Assembly: GCF_021228125.1 (NCBI RefSeq) | Contig: NZ_JAJQQS010000011.1 | Location: forward strand, 124,001-188,000 | DNA: 64,000 bases | Origin: Streptomyces albireticuli | GTDB lineage: Bacteria; Actinomycetota; Actinomycetes; Streptomycetales; Streptomycetaceae | Direction of reading: 5' to 3' | Shown here: positions 55,516 through 64,000 of the stretch, piece by piece | Layout of the letters: each line of letters starts with the position of its first letter | Position numbering within the stretch: position 1 is the stretch's first letter | Made by a program: the position numbers and the translations under genes | The notes under the pieces: model-generated | Seen by the model: the letters and a program-made list of their open reading frames with translations, nothing else | What the model was told of the DNA's origin: nothing | Database searches by the model: none

Positions 55516-56796
55516 CTACTTCGCCGCGGCGATCAGCGCGTCCTTGGTGACCGCGCCCACGTAGACATCGCCGTTGTCCGTGATCAGGGCGTTGACGAGG
55601 CGGGTGGAGAAGATCTGGCCCGAGCCGAAGGAGCCCGAGACCTTGCTGCCGAACTTCTCGAACAGGCCACCGGCCGGGGCGCTCTTGCCCGCGCCGCCGG
55701 CCTTCTCCGCGGCCTTGCCGGCGTCCTCGCCGAGGTCCTTGGGCACGGTGAAGTGGGCGATGGACGCCCAGTCCTTGCCAAGGACGTCGAGGCCGGGGGC
55801 CCCGGAGCCGCCCGAGAGGCCCGGGAGGCCGGGCATGCCCTCGGCCCGGTGCTCCGCGCGGCCCTCCAGGTCCTTGTCCTCGGTGACCTTGGCGCCCTTC
55901 GGCGGGGTGAAGTCGAAGGTGCTCGCGCTCGGCTTGCCGAAGTCCACCTTGGTGAAGGCCGCGTCGACGACGGGCTTGCCGCCGCTCTTGGCCGCGAGGG
56001 TGAACTTCAGCGGCGTGCCCGTCTTGGCGTCCACCGCGATCCGCACGGCGCCGACGGTCGACTCGGCCGCCTTCGGCTTCACCGTCAGCTGATAGGCGTC
56101 CCGGCCGGCCACCTTGGCCGTGCCGTCGACCGCCACGGAGGTCGAGTCGCCCACGGCGTCGAGGGCCTTCTTGGCGAGCTCCTGCGGGGAAGCGCCGAGC
56201 GTTTCGCCGGCCGCCCCGCCCTTGCCGTCCCTGCCGCCCTTGCCGTCCTTCGCGCCCTTGCCGCTCGGCGCGGTCGAGTGGTGGACGGTGTTGCTGCCGC
56301 TGTCGTACGCCCAGACCTGGTCGCCGTTGCGGATCAGGCTGTACTCGGCGGCGCGCTCGACGATCGACAGCCGCTGCTTGTCGGGGCCGTCGACGGCGAC
56401 GCGCAGCGTGTGCGTACCGGAGGCGAGCTCGGCGAGCTTGGCCTGCGGGGAGACCTCCGCACCCTGGCCCTTGCCGCCCTTGCCGCCCTCGCCGAGCGAG
56501 ATGCCCGACGGCAGCGACGGCAGACCCAGGTCGGTGCTGAACTTCACCGAACCGGACATCTGCTGGACGTCCGACTTCGCCACCTTGGCGATCAGTTCCT
56601 CGGCGCTGATCTTCGGCAGGTCGGGGTCTCCGCCGCTGGCCAGCGCGGAGCCGATCCCGATGGTGGCCGCCGCGATCCCGGCGACCGCGACGGGCACGGC
56701 GTAGCGGACGGCCTTACGGCGCCCCCGCGCACCCGCTATGCCCGATGCGGGGTCCCCGGACCCCGTGTTGCCCTGGTGCGCTTCATTCCGTGCCAT
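55516..56796 (-). CDS. Membrane-anchored LolA-like/DUF2092 protein
   Basis: 426 residues. N-terminal membrane anchor (AVRYAVPVAVAGIAAATIGI), then an extracytoplasmic beta-barrel resembling LolA/outer-membrane lipoprotein sorting proteins (LRVAVDGPDKQRLSIVERAA, EYSLIRNGDQVWAYDSGSNT, TLAAKSGGKPVVDAAFTKVD) with low-complexity Gly/Lys linkers. Such proteins occur in actinobacteria beside ABC exporters or as sigma-factor regulators. The ATG at 56796 follows GGAGGT by seven bases; an upstream ATG at 56814 would contain that site. Confidence 0.82.
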   Translation of the reverse strand: MARNEAHQGNTGSGDPASGIAGARGRRKAVRYAVPVAVAGIAAATIGIGSALASGGDPDLPKISAEELIAKVAKSDVQQMSGSVKFSTDLGLPSLPSGISLGEGGKGGKGQGAEVSPQAKLAELASGTHTLRVAVDGPDKQRLSIVERAAEYSLIRNGDQVWAYDSGSNTVHHSTAPSGKGAKDGKGGRDGKGGAAGETLGASPQELAKKALDAVGDSTSVAVDGTAKVAGRDAYQLTVKPKAAESTVGAVRIAVDAKTGTPLKFTLAAKSGGKPVVDAAFTKVDFGKPSASTFDFTPPKGAKVTEDKDLEGRAEHRAEGMPGLPGLSGGSGAPGLDVLGKDWASIAHFTVPKDLGEDAGKAAEKAGGAGKSAPAGGLFEKFGSKVSGSFGSGQIFSTRLVNALITDNGDVYVGAVTKDALIAAAK

Positions 56797-57111
56797 CTGC
56801 TCTACCTCCGTCATCGGCGGCGGTCACGCGTCCTGCACTCGCCCACCCCCCAGGCTCATTGTGGCCCGGCCGCTCGGTGGTGGAACGGGGAACCGGAGGT
56901 TTTTCCCCGGCCCATGACACTCTCGATTCCACCAAACCCCACCCCGCCGGGTCATCAGCCGACGGGATCAAGTCCGCGTACCTCTCGGGTATGACTCCCC
57001 CTAAGGGGGCGCCACCCGGACGGGGGACCCGGCACTCCCGGGGGCCCCGGTAGTCACCGGGAGACGCGGGAGAGCACGGGCGGCACGGCCGTGCGGGCGG
57101 CCGGGGGCGGG
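56797..57111. other. Spacer between the polyprenyl synthase and LolA-like genes
   Basis: 315 nt. Contains the short palindrome CCCCCTAAGGGGG (56997-57009) and GC-rich inverted repeats near 57,025-57,065; promoter of the LolA-like gene and terminator of the polyprenyl synthase are expected. No gene seen. Confidence 0.4.
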
Positions 57112-58122
57112 TCAGCCCGCGCGGTGCACGACCGCGTCGCAGAGGTTCTCCAGCGCGGCCTTGGCGTAGCAGTCGGGCAGCGGGGCCAGGATGGCCCGCG
57201 CCTCCTGGGCGTAGCGGACGGTGTCGCGCCGCGCCTGCTCCAGGGCGGGGTGGGCGCGCAGCCGGCGCAGCACCTCGGCGTGCAGGGTGTCGTCGGTGAG
57301 GTCGCCGTCGAGCAGCTCGCACAGCTCGAGGTCGTCGGCCGCGCCGGTGGCGGCGGCCTGGGCGCGCAGGTGCAGTACGGGCAGGGTGGGGATGCCCTCG
57401 CGCAGGTCGGTGCCGGGGGTCTTGCCCGACTCGTGGGAGTCGCTGGCGATGTCGAGGACGTCGTCGGCCAGCTGGAAGGCGGTGCCGAGGCGCTCGCCGT
57501 AGTGGGTGAGGATGTCGATCGTGCGCTCGTCGGCGCCGGACATCATCGCGCCGTACCGCCCGGCGACGGCGATCAGCGAGCCGGTCTTGCCGGCGATGAC
57601 GTCGAGGTAGTGCTCGATGGGGTCGCGGCCGTCGCGCGGGCCGGCCGTCTCCAGGATCTGGCCCGTCACCAGCCGCTCGAACGCCTCGGCCTGGATGCGG
57701 ACGGCCTCCGGGCCGAGGTCGGCCAGGATGTGCGAGGCCCGGGAGAAGAGGAAGTCCCCGGTGAGGACGGCCACGGAGTTGCCCCAGCGGGCGTTGGCGC
57801 TGTCCACGCCGCGCCGCACCTCGGCCTCGTCCATGACGTCGTCGTGGTAGAGCGTGGCCAGGTGGGTGAGCTCGACCACGACGGCCGAGGGCACGACGCC
57901 CGGGGCGTAGGGGTCGCCGAACTGGGCGGCGAGCATCACCAGCAGCGGCCGGAACCGCTTGCCGCCGGCCCGTACGAGGTGCTGCGCGGCCTCGGTGATG
58001 AAGGGCACGTCGCTCTTGGTGGCCTCGAGGAGGCCCTCCTCGACAGCGGCCAGCCCGGCCTGGACATCGGCTTCAAGAGCCTGGTCCCGCACGCTCAGCC
58101 CGAAAGGCCCGACGACGGTCAC
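57112..58122 (-). CDS. Polyprenyl diphosphate synthase (long chain)
   Basis: 336 residues. Condenses isopentenyl diphosphate with allylic diphosphates. First Asp-rich motif in LYHDDVMDEAEVRRG, second in AFQLADDVLDIASD; RAGGKRFRPLLVML is the IPP-binding segment. Small residues before the first motif (ELTHLATLYHDD) favour long chains. Located about 5.6 kb from a second nuo locus at the right edge, which suits menaquinone side-chain synthesis. GTG start at 58122. Confidence 0.93.
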   Translation of the reverse strand: MTVVGPFGLSVRDQALEADVQAGLAAVEEGLLEATKSDVPFITEAAQHLVRAGGKRFRPLLVMLAAQFGDPYAPGVVPSAVVVELTHLATLYHDDVMDEAEVRRGVDSANARWGNSVAVLTGDFLFSRASHILADLGPEAVRIQAEAFERLVTGQILETAGPRDGRDPIEHYLDVIAGKTGSLIAVAGRYGAMMSGADERTIDILTHYGERLGTAFQLADDVLDIASDSHESGKTPGTDLREGIPTLPVLHLRAQAAATGAADDLELCELLDGDLTDDTLHAEVLRRLRAHPALEQARRDTVRYAQEARAILAPLPDCYAKAALENLCDAVVHRAG

Positions 58123-58376
58123 GAGGGGTACTCCTGTCTGCCTGCGAACACGGGGATTGTCGATGTGTCGCTGTCTCTACCGAAAGTCAGCGTATCCGGT
58201 CGGCTGTCGATCACCGTGGGCGCCTGCCTCTTCGATCGCTCTCCGCCGACGTCTCCCGTCACACCCCGTCACACGCCGCCGGGTCCCGACGGCCGGCCGC
58301 CACGGCGGTCGCACGCCGCCGCGCGGGAGTATCCCGCCCCACCGCGGGGCCGGTCACCCCCGCGGTACGGCCCTTC
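58123..58376. promoter_or_regulatory. Upstream region of the polyprenyl synthase
   Basis: About 250 nt without a gene, somewhat less GC-rich near 58,150-58,240; probably holds the polyprenyl synthase promoter. Confidence 0.35.
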
Positions 58377-58414
58377 GGCCACGCTCCCCGCCCACGGGGA
58401 CGGGGAGCGTGGCC
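58377..58414 (-). terminator. Terminator after the flavoprotein gene
   Basis: Perfect 14-bp stem GGCCACGCTCCCCG / CGGGGAGCGTGGCC with a 10-nt loop, 8 nt beyond the stop. Confidence 0.8.
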
Positions 58415-58422
58415 CGCCCCGG

Positions 58423-59625
58423 CTACGACAGCGCGCCCACCGCCTTGGCCAGGCGCGGCGACGCGTACTCCGTGCCGCAGACGAACCGCATCACCGGGCC
58501 GTAGCTCGCCGCGGCCGGCAGCCCCGTGAAGAACAGGCCGGGGACCGAGGAGCGGTAGCCGGGGCCCAGCCGGGGGCCGCCCGCGGCGGCCACGAGGCGG
58601 GTGCGCAGACCGTGGCCGAGGAAGTCCAGGGCCGCGAGGTCCATGCGATAGCCGGTCGCGGCCACGACGTGGTCGGCGGCGAGCTCGCCCTCGGTGAGGC
58701 CGCTCTCGCCGGCCAGGGTGAGCACCGGGCGGCCCTCGTCCACCCGCGCCCGGACGATCCGCTTCCCCTCGGAGACCTGGACCCGGCCGATGAAGCGGTC
58801 GCGCAGCCACCAGGCGCCCAGCGGCCCCAGCACCCGCTGGACGAGGTACTTCCGGCCCGGCGCCGGAAGATGGCGGAAAGCGTCCGCGTAGTACGAGAAG
58901 GCGTAGAGCGACCAGGCCCGGCCGAAGGGGGTGTCGGGCTTGCGCGGCGACTGGCCGTCCGGCGCGGCACCGAACCGGACGGCTCCCCTCCGGCGGGCGA
59001 CGATCCGCACGGACGCCGCCCCGGCGTCGGCCAGCAGCACGGCGGTCTCCAGGGCCGACTGCCCGGCGCCGACGACGACGACCTCCTTGCCGGCGAAGCG
59101 GGACAGGTCGCGGTGGTGCGAGCTGTGCGAGACCGGCCCGCTCGCCGAGGGGCCGTCGGGCACCGCCGCGGCCAGCTCGGGCGGCAGCGTCGCGAGGCCG
59201 CTCAGGCCCGTCGCCACGACCACGGCGCGGGCCGTGAACTGCTCCCCGGAGTCCAGCTTCACTTCGAAGCCCTCGGCCCGGCGGTCGACGGAGACCACCC
59301 GCACCTGCTCCAGGTCGGGCACCAGGCGCTCCTGGAACCACAGTCCGTAGCGGGCGAAGGTCTCCACCGGGATGGCGTCCCAGTCCGACTCGTACCGCCG
59401 CTCGCCGGTGCTCCGGCAGAAGTCGAGGAGGGTGTGGCCGGGCTGGGGGGCGTCGATGCTGGAGGCGACGGGGGTGGATTTCAGGAGCATGCCGACGGGC
59501 ATGTGCTCGCGCCAGCTCACCATCGGCGAACCGAAGACGCGTGTGCTCATGCCGTGCGCCCGCAGATGGGCGGCGGTCGACAGACCGTACGGTCCGGCTC
59601 CGATGACTGCTACCGGAAGTGCCAC
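58423..59625 (-). CDS. FAD/NAD(P)-dependent oxidoreductase (flavin monooxygenase-like)
   Basis: 400 residues. FAD-binding GAGPYGLSTAAHLRAHGMS at the N-terminus, NADPH-binding VVVVGAGQSALETAVLLADA near residue 150, and a C-terminal ATGYRMDLAALDFLGHGLR motif typical of group B N-hydroxylating or Baeyer-Villiger-like flavoproteins. Substrate unknown. The GTG at 59625 follows GGGAGGGG. It lies 19 nt downstream of an ATP-grasp gene, with which it probably forms a two-gene operon. Confidence 0.88.
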   Translation of the reverse strand: MALPVAVIGAGPYGLSTAAHLRAHGMSTRVFGSPMVSWREHMPVGMLLKSTPVASSIDAPQPGHTLLDFCRSTGERRYESDWDAIPVETFARYGLWFQERLVPDLEQVRVVSVDRRAEGFEVKLDSGEQFTARAVVVATGLSGLATLPPELAAAVPDGPSASGPVSHSSHHRDLSRFAGKEVVVVGAGQSALETAVLLADAGAASVRIVARRRGAVRFGAAPDGQSPRKPDTPFGRAWSLYAFSYYADAFRHLPAPGRKYLVQRVLGPLGAWWLRDRFIGRVQVSEGKRIVRARVDEGRPVLTLAGESGLTEGELAADHVVAATGYRMDLAALDFLGHGLRTRLVAAAGGPRLGPGYRSSVPGLFFTGLPAAASYGPVMRFVCGTEYASPRLAKAVGALS

Positions 59626-59644
59626 GGATTCCCCTCCCAGGGCG

Positions 59645-60904
59645 TTACTCGACGACGGCAGCGGCACGGCGGGAGCGCCACAGCTGCCACAGGTGCCGCA
59701 CGCCCGGCCGCACGAACCGGGCGAGCATGGTGAAGAAGGGCTTGATGTCGTCCCGCGCGGCCCAGGCGAACTCCGTGCCGGTGGCGCGCGCGGGCGCGTG
59801 CGGGGTGGTGTAGCCGCTGCGGCGGTAGGCGAGCAGGGCGGGCAGGTCGATGTTCTCCACGACGAACCGGCGGCCGTCGATCTGCTCGCCCTCGGGGACC
59901 GCGCGGCCGGTCAGGTCGAGGTGCTGGGCCCGGACGACGTCGACGCCGGCGGTGCTCTCGAAGAGGCGGAACTGCGCGCCCATCCGGGGGTTGAAGTCCA
60001 GGAGTTTGTACCGGCCGTCCCGGCGGTCGAAGCGCCAGTCGAGGTCGATGACGCCGCAGAAGCCGATCTGCTTGATGAACTGGGCGGCCATGTCGGCCAG
60101 TTCGGCGTTCTCCACGACGTACGCGTGGGCGGTCATGCCCGCGTGCGGCGGCCAGGAGCGCACCTTCACTCCCGTGAACATCGCCAGCGGGGTGCTCCGG
60201 CCGTCGAAGTAGGCGTGCACGATCCAGTCCTCGGCCTGCTCTCGGGGCAGGTACTCCTGGAGGATCACGCCGGGCGAGGGGCCCCAGCCGCGGGCGAGGG
60301 CCACCAGCTCCCGGGGGCCGCCGATGCGGGTGGTGCCGTGCACGGCGGGCTTGCGGCGCCGCTCGAACGCCTCCCGGTTCTTGGCGACGAGCGGGAAGCG
60401 GGCGCGCGCCGCGTAGTCCTCGATCTCCTCGAACGACGTGGGGAAGAGGGCCTCCGGGGAGGGCACCCCGTGCTCCACGCAGAGCTCGTGCAGCCCCTGC
60501 TTGCTGGCGAGCCTGCGCGGCAACTCGCGCTCCACGGACGGGAAGAGGAAGCTGCCCGCGAGCTGCTCCGCGTGCTCGGCGATCAGAACGGCCGCCTCGT
60601 CGTCGGTGGGCAGCAGGACGCTCGGGCGGCCGATCCTGCGCCCTATCCCCAGCAGCCCCTCGACGAGCACCTCGGGCCGCTCGGTGCCCGTGGTGGGCCA
60701 GACGAACCCCTGGCGCAGATAACGGGAGGAGGCGGCGGGCGTCCAGCGGTCCTCGGTGACGGCGTACACCGGGACACCGAGTCTGCCGAGGCTGCGGATC
60801 GCACCGACACCACCGTGGTGGAGGGGGTAGTTGCCGATCTTCACTATCAGCCCTGGAACGGTCCGGTCCGCCGCGATGGGCGTGCTCCTGCTCGCCACCA
60901 GCAT
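59645..60904 (-). CDS. ATP-grasp carboxylate-amine ligase-like protein
   Basis: 419 residues. ATP-grasp fold: N-terminal Rossmann-like part (GNYPLHHGGVGAIRSLGRLG), LLPTDDEAAVLIAEHAEQLA, nucleotide-binding FPLVAKNREAFER, and the metal-binding C-terminal region GVIDLDWRFDRRDGRYKLLD followed by FNPRMGAQFRLFE. Likely forms an amide or peptide-like bond to a carboxylate. Partnered with the downstream flavoprotein; product unknown. ATG at 60904. Confidence 0.87.
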   Translation of the reverse strand: MLVASRSTPIAADRTVPGLIVKIGNYPLHHGGVGAIRSLGRLGVPVYAVTEDRWTPAASSRYLRQGFVWPTTGTERPEVLVEGLLGIGRRIGRPSVLLPTDDEAAVLIAEHAEQLAGSFLFPSVERELPRRLASKQGLHELCVEHGVPSPEALFPTSFEEIEDYAARARFPLVAKNREAFERRRKPAVHGTTRIGGPRELVALARGWGPSPGVILQEYLPREQAEDWIVHAYFDGRSTPLAMFTGVKVRSWPPHAGMTAHAYVVENAELADMAAQFIKQIGFCGVIDLDWRFDRRDGRYKLLDFNPRMGAQFRLFESTAGVDVVRAQHLDLTGRAVPEGEQIDGRRFVVENIDLPALLAYRRSGYTTPHAPARATGTEFAWAARDDIKPFFTMLARFVRPGVRHLWQLWRSRRAAAVVE

Positions 60905-61257
60905 CCCCCTCGGCCACCAGCCGCAGCGGCCCCCCCACTGTGCGTGACCCGACTAAGGACGCTACTTCGGAATCGCCGACTCCAGCAAGGAGTTACCGGA
61001 CATTGCTAGCTCTTTAGTGAGCGGTCGGACAGCGGTTCGGGCAGGTGGGGCGCGTTCGTTCGAGGAGTCCCCGGAACGGGGGCACGCCACCGGCGCGTCA
61101 CACTCCGGGCACGCCGGGCGCACCCGGGGGCGCCCGGCCTAAGCCGCCCCCGGCCACCCCTTGTCTGGCGGCCACCAGCACGTAATGTGGGCACGGGCCC
61201 ACCACCGGGGCCACCCGGCTCCCAGGAGCGTCCAGGAGAGAGCGAGGCTGCGTCACC
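60905..61257. promoter_or_regulatory. Divergent promoter region
   Basis: 353 nt between the ATP-grasp gene and the fumarylacetoacetase gene. An AT-richer patch (ATTGCTAGCTCTTTAGTGAG near 61,002-61,021) is a likely promoter for the leftward operon. No gene seen. Confidence 0.4.
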
Positions 61258-62442
61258 ATGTCCCAGCAGAGCCCCCGCGAGCTTGCCGAAGGCGACCCCT
61301 TCGGCGCGGCCACCCTCCCGTACGGCGTGTTCAGCCCCGCGGACGCCCCGGACCGCCGCCGGATCGGCGTCCGCTACGGCGACCGTGTGCTCGACGCGTC
61401 CGCCGCGGCCGCCGCCCACGGCTCCGCGCACGCCGACCTGCTGGACCGGCCGACGCTCAACCCGCTGCTGGCCGCGGGCCGGCCCGTCTGGCAGGCCGTC
61501 CGCGCCGAGGTGCGCGGCTGGCTGGACGACGGCCCCCTGCTCCCGCTGGAGGACGTGACGCTGCACCTGCCGTTCGAGGTCGCCGACTACGTCGACTTCT
61601 ACGCCAGCGAGCACCACGCCACCAACGTCGGCCGGATCTTCCGCCCGGACAGCGAGCCCCTCACGCCCAACTGGAAGCATCTGCCCATCGGTTACCACGG
61701 CCGCGCCGGCACGGTCGTGGTCTCCGGCACCGACGTGGTGCGCCCCCAGGGCCAGCGCAAGGCCCCCGGCGACGCCGTGCCGTCCTTCGGCCCCTCGCTG
61801 CGCCTGGACATCGAGGCCGAGGTCGGCTTCGTCGTCGGCACCCCGGCCCCCGCGAACACCCCCGTCGCGCTGGGCGACTTCCGGGAGCACGTCTTCGGTG
61901 TCTGCCTGGTCAACGACTGGTCGGCGCGCGACGTCCAGGCGTGGGAGTACGTGCCGCTCGGCCCGTTCCTCGGCAAGTCCTTCGCCACCTCCGTCTCCGC
62001 GTGGATCACCCCGCTCGACGCCTTCGACGAGGCCCGCACCGCGCCGCCGGAGCGCACGTACCCGCTGCTGCCCTACCTCGACGACTCCGCCGCCGAGCCG
62101 GGCGGCATCGATCTGCGCATCGAGGTCACGATCAACGGCGAGACGGTCTCCCGGCCGCCGTTCGCCTCCATGTACTGGACGGCCGCCCAGCAGCTCGCCC
62201 ATATGACCGTCAACGGCGCTTCCCTGCGCACCGGCGACTTCTTCGCCTCCGGCACGGTCAGCGGCCCCGAGCCGGACCAGCGCGGCTGCCTGCTGGAGCT
62301 CACCGAGGGCAAGGGCCCCTACCTGGCCGACGGTGACGTGGTCACCCTCACCGCCTGGGCCCCCGGCCCCGGCGGCGCCCGCATCGGCCTCGGCGAGGTC
62401 ACCGGCCGTGTCGTGCCCGACCGCGGGGCCGCCACGCCATGA
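61258..62442 (+). CDS. fahA: Fumarylacetoacetase
   Basis: 394 residues. Last step of tyrosine/homogentisate catabolism: hydrolysis of fumarylacetoacetate to fumarate and acetoacetate. Landmarks: VADYVDFYASEHHATNVGRI (catalytic His and metal Asp), LPIGYHGRAGTVVVSGTDVV, LDIEAEVGFVVG (metal Glu), LVNDWSARDVQAWEYVPLGP and FLGKSFATSVSAWITPLDAF. ATG at 61258, full length. Overlaps the downstream GOLPH3-like gene by four bases. Confidence 0.95.
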   Translation: MSQQSPRELAEGDPFGAATLPYGVFSPADAPDRRRIGVRYGDRVLDASAAAAAHGSAHADLLDRPTLNPLLAAGRPVWQAVRAEVRGWLDDGPLLPLEDVTLHLPFEVADYVDFYASEHHATNVGRIFRPDSEPLTPNWKHLPIGYHGRAGTVVVSGTDVVRPQGQRKAPGDAVPSFGPSLRLDIEAEVGFVVGTPAPANTPVALGDFREHVFGVCLVNDWSARDVQAWEYVPLGPFLGKSFATSVSAWITPLDAFDEARTAPPERTYPLLPYLDDSAAEPGGIDLRIEVTINGETVSRPPFASMYWTAAQQLAHMTVNGASLRTGDFFASGTVSGPEPDQRGCLLELTEGKGPYLADGDVVTLTAWAPGPGGARIGLGEVTGRVVPDRGAATP

Positions 62443-63119
62443 CCCACGACGCCCCCGGCCTCACGCTGCCCGAGGAACTGCTGTTGCTCTGCTTCCATCC
62501 GGAGGACGGCCGGCGGCTGTGCCTCCCGGGGGCCCTGGAGTACGGCGTGGCCGGCGCCGTACTCGCCGAACTCCGGCTGCGCGGACAGGTCACGGAGCAG
62601 TACGGGCGGCCCGTCGTGCTCTCCCCGGCCGGGCCGCGGGACCCGCTGCTGGCCATGGCGACGGCGAGCCTGCCGGCGGCGGGCACCCGGGGGCCGAAGA
62701 CGCACCGCTGGGTGCGCAGCGCGGCCCGGCACCTGGAGGAGCCTTGGCTGACCCGGCTGGTGGAGCGGCGGGCGCTGCGCGTCCACCGCCGCCGGTTGCT
62801 CGGCGTCTTCCCCCGCAACCGCTACCCCGTCGGCCCGGTCGATCTGACGACGGCGGCGCGGCAGCGCTTCGACGCGGCCCGCGTGGCGGGCTTCCCCGAC
62901 GCCCGCTCGCGCGCCCTGGCCGCCCTGGTGTCGGCGGTCGGCGCGGCCGGCCGGCTCTACCCGGGGTGGGACCTGCGGGCCGAGCGCAAGTCCATGCGGC
63001 GGCTCGTCCGCACCGACTGGGTGGCCGAGGCGGTGCACCGCAATGTGCGGCGGGACCAGTCGGACGGCAGCGGCGGCGGGGGCGACTCCGGTGGCGACGG
63101 CGGGGGCGGCGGCGACTGA
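62439..63119 (+). CDS. GOLPH3/VPS74 (GPP34) family protein
   Basis: 226 residues. Begins MTHDAPGLTLPEELLLLCFH, the conserved GPP34 opening, followed by LEYGVAGAVLAELRLRGQVT and WVRSAARHLEEPWLTRLVER. The C-terminal tail is Gly/Asp-rich and disordered. Eukaryotic homologues bind PI4P at the Golgi; the bacterial role is unknown. ATGA overlap with fahA implies co-translation without an obvious metabolic link. Confidence 0.88.
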   Translation: MTHDAPGLTLPEELLLLCFHPEDGRRLCLPGALEYGVAGAVLAELRLRGQVTEQYGRPVVLSPAGPRDPLLAMATASLPAAGTRGPKTHRWVRSAARHLEEPWLTRLVERRALRVHRRRLLGVFPRNRYPVGPVDLTTAARQRFDAARVAGFPDARSRALAALVSAVGAAGRLYPGWDLRAERKSMRRLVRTDWVAEAVHRNVRRDQSDGSGGGGDSGGDGGGGGD

Positions 63120-63192
63120 ACGCAAGGTTCCGGGACCTCTGATCAAGGCTGCTAACTTGTCGTGTCCAGATCCACTGGACGAAAGGGCGCAC

Positions 63193-63696
63193 GTGCGCAA
63201 GGCAGTACAGATCACGGGGGCGGCGATCATCGCCGCTGTGCTGATGACCGGTTGCGGCAGCGAGAGCAAGGACGGCGGCGCCGACAAGCCCGCGCAGTCC
63301 TCCGCCCCGCCGGCCGAGGCGCCGAAGGGGACGGGTCAGACGCCGGCCGAGGACCCGGCCAAGGCCGGCGGCGGCGACGTCACGGCCGCCAAGCTCGCCG
63401 GCGGCTGGTCGAAGGGCAAGCTCACGGACAAGAGCTTTATGATCCTGTCCTTCTCGGGCAAGACCGTGATGCTCAGCGTCGCGGGGCAGGCGTGCAGCGG
63501 CACGGTGAACGACACCGCGAAGCCGGTGGCCCTCACCTTCAACTGCAAGGACGGCGCCGAGTACGCCTCCGCCACCGTCAAGAGCGTCGACGCCGCCTCC
63601 CTGACGGTGGCGTGGGCCTCCGGCAAGGAGGACACCCTCAAGAAGGCCGTGAGCACGGACGGCAAGCCGGCCGGCCTCCCCGGCAAGATCGGCTGA
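63193..63696 (+). CDS. Small secreted lipoprotein
   Basis: 167 residues. Signal peptide with lipobox AVLMTGCGS (Cys21), a disordered Ser/Pro/Ala linker, then a ~110-residue beta-rich domain (LTDKSFMILSFSGKTVMLSV, KPVALTFNCKDGAEYASATV) with a probable disulfide (QACSGTV, FNCKDG). GTG start after GAAAGGG. No family recognised with confidence. Confidence 0.82.
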   Translation: MRKAVQITGAAIIAAVLMTGCGSESKDGGADKPAQSSAPPAEAPKGTGQTPAEDPAKAGGGDVTAAKLAGGWSKGKLTDKSFMILSFSGKTVMLSVAGQACSGTVNDTAKPVALTFNCKDGAEYASATVKSVDAASLTVAWASGKEDTLKKAVSTDGKPAGLPGKIG

Positions 63697-63716
63697 CGCC
63701 GCCGTAGCACGACGCG

Positions 63717-63754
63717 CCGCCGCCCGGCCGCCCCTCCTCGGGGCGCCGGGCGGC
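63717..63754. terminator. Bidirectional terminator between the lipoprotein and nuoN
   Basis: Stem CGCCGCCCGG-C-CGCCCC / GGGGCG-CCGGGCGGCG with a one-base bulge and loop TCCT, between convergent genes. Confidence 0.7.
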
Positions 63755-63773
63755 GGTGCGCGTACGGGAACCC

Positions 63774-64000
63774 TCAGCGGACGAACGTGCCCGCCTGGCC
63801 CGCGAGTTCCAGGAAGTACTGCGGCGCGACACCGAGGACGACCGTCAGCGCGACCCCGACCGCGATGGCCGTGGAGGTCAGCGCGCTCGGCACGGCGACG
63901 GTCGGCCCGTCGGCCTTCGGCTCGCTGAAGAACATCAGCACGATCACCCGGACGTAGAAGAACGCGGCGACCGCCGACGACAGCACACCCACGATGACCA
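63774..64000 (-). CDS. nuoN: NADH-quinone oxidoreductase subunit N, C-terminal part (runs off right edge)
   Basis: About 75 C-terminal residues are visible: VGVLSSAVAAFFYVRVIVLM, FFSEPKADGPTVAVPSAL, then a membrane helix (AIAVGVALTVVLGVAPQYFL) and a short tail. The sequence differs from the nuoN at 32446-33993, so a separate nuo locus continues beyond the right edge. Confidence 0.85.
   Translation of the reverse strand, partial: VIVGVLSSAVAAFFYVRVIVLMFFSEPKADGPTVAVPSALTSTAIAVGVALTVVLGVAPQYFLELAGQAGTFVR

Overview
High-GC actinobacterial chromosome, almost certainly Streptomyces. The evidence is the extreme third-position GC bias, the pSAM2-type integrative element genes, a secreted aminopeptidase closely matching the S. 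griseus enzyme, TTA (bldA-type) codons confined to the accessory genes I checked, and the gene order secE-nusG-rplK-rplA-rplJ-rplL-rpoB-rpoC. No plasmid origin, rRNA or CRISPR array was seen.

Left region, 1-17,917 (core): the beta-prime/beta RNA polymerase genes and the L7/L12, L10, L1, L11, NusG, SecE block read leftwards, followed by tRNA-Trp. Next come an aspartate aminotransferase, an adenosine deaminase, murB, a hadA/hadB-like MaoC dehydratase pair, rpmG, tRNA-Met and tRNA-Thr, an amidohydrolase that has lost several metal and catalytic residues, a small NAD(P)-binding protein, and tRNA-Tyr. A yajQ homologue follows.

Accessory region, 18,988-31,206: a 12.2-kb actinomycete integrative and conjugative element (AICE) is inserted inside a chromosomal yccF gene. 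It splits yccF into a 5' fragment on the right and a 3' fragment on the left, and it carries its own intact yccF just inside its left end. The element encodes a Nudix hydrolase (Pif-like), an XRE regulator, an RsbW-like ATPase with three overlapping micro-genes, a 211-bp tandem repeat plus twin hairpins, a KorSA-type GntR repressor with palindromic operators, a TraSA FtsK-like transfer ATPase with small partners, a RepSA rolling-circle initiator and a large serine integrase. The integrase is unusual in two ways. It carries a C-terminal domain resembling the N-terminal domain of IS5-family transposases, and its reading frame runs through the attachment site, so integrated and circular forms should encode different C-termini.

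Right region, 31,207-64,000 (core): htpX is followed by a compact, fully overlapping second complex-I locus nuoA-B-C-H-I-J-K-L-M-N, which lacks nuoD, E, F and G and whose NuoC has a long repetitive tail. Divergent from it lie two paralogous sensor kinases, one response regulator and the genes for a 2-oxoacid:ferredoxin oxidoreductase (korA/korB). I infer that this is a redox island in which ferredoxin could feed the truncated complex I. Then come rarD, a secreted M28 aminopeptidase, an ABC exporter with a LolA-like partner protein, a polyprenyl diphosphate synthase, a flavoprotein/ATP-grasp pair, a fumarylacetoacetase with a GOLPH3-like protein, and a lipoprotein. The 3' end of another nuoN at the right edge implies that a second nuo locus continues beyond the window.

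In this GC-rich DNA most long antisense open frames are shadows of real genes; they were left out.
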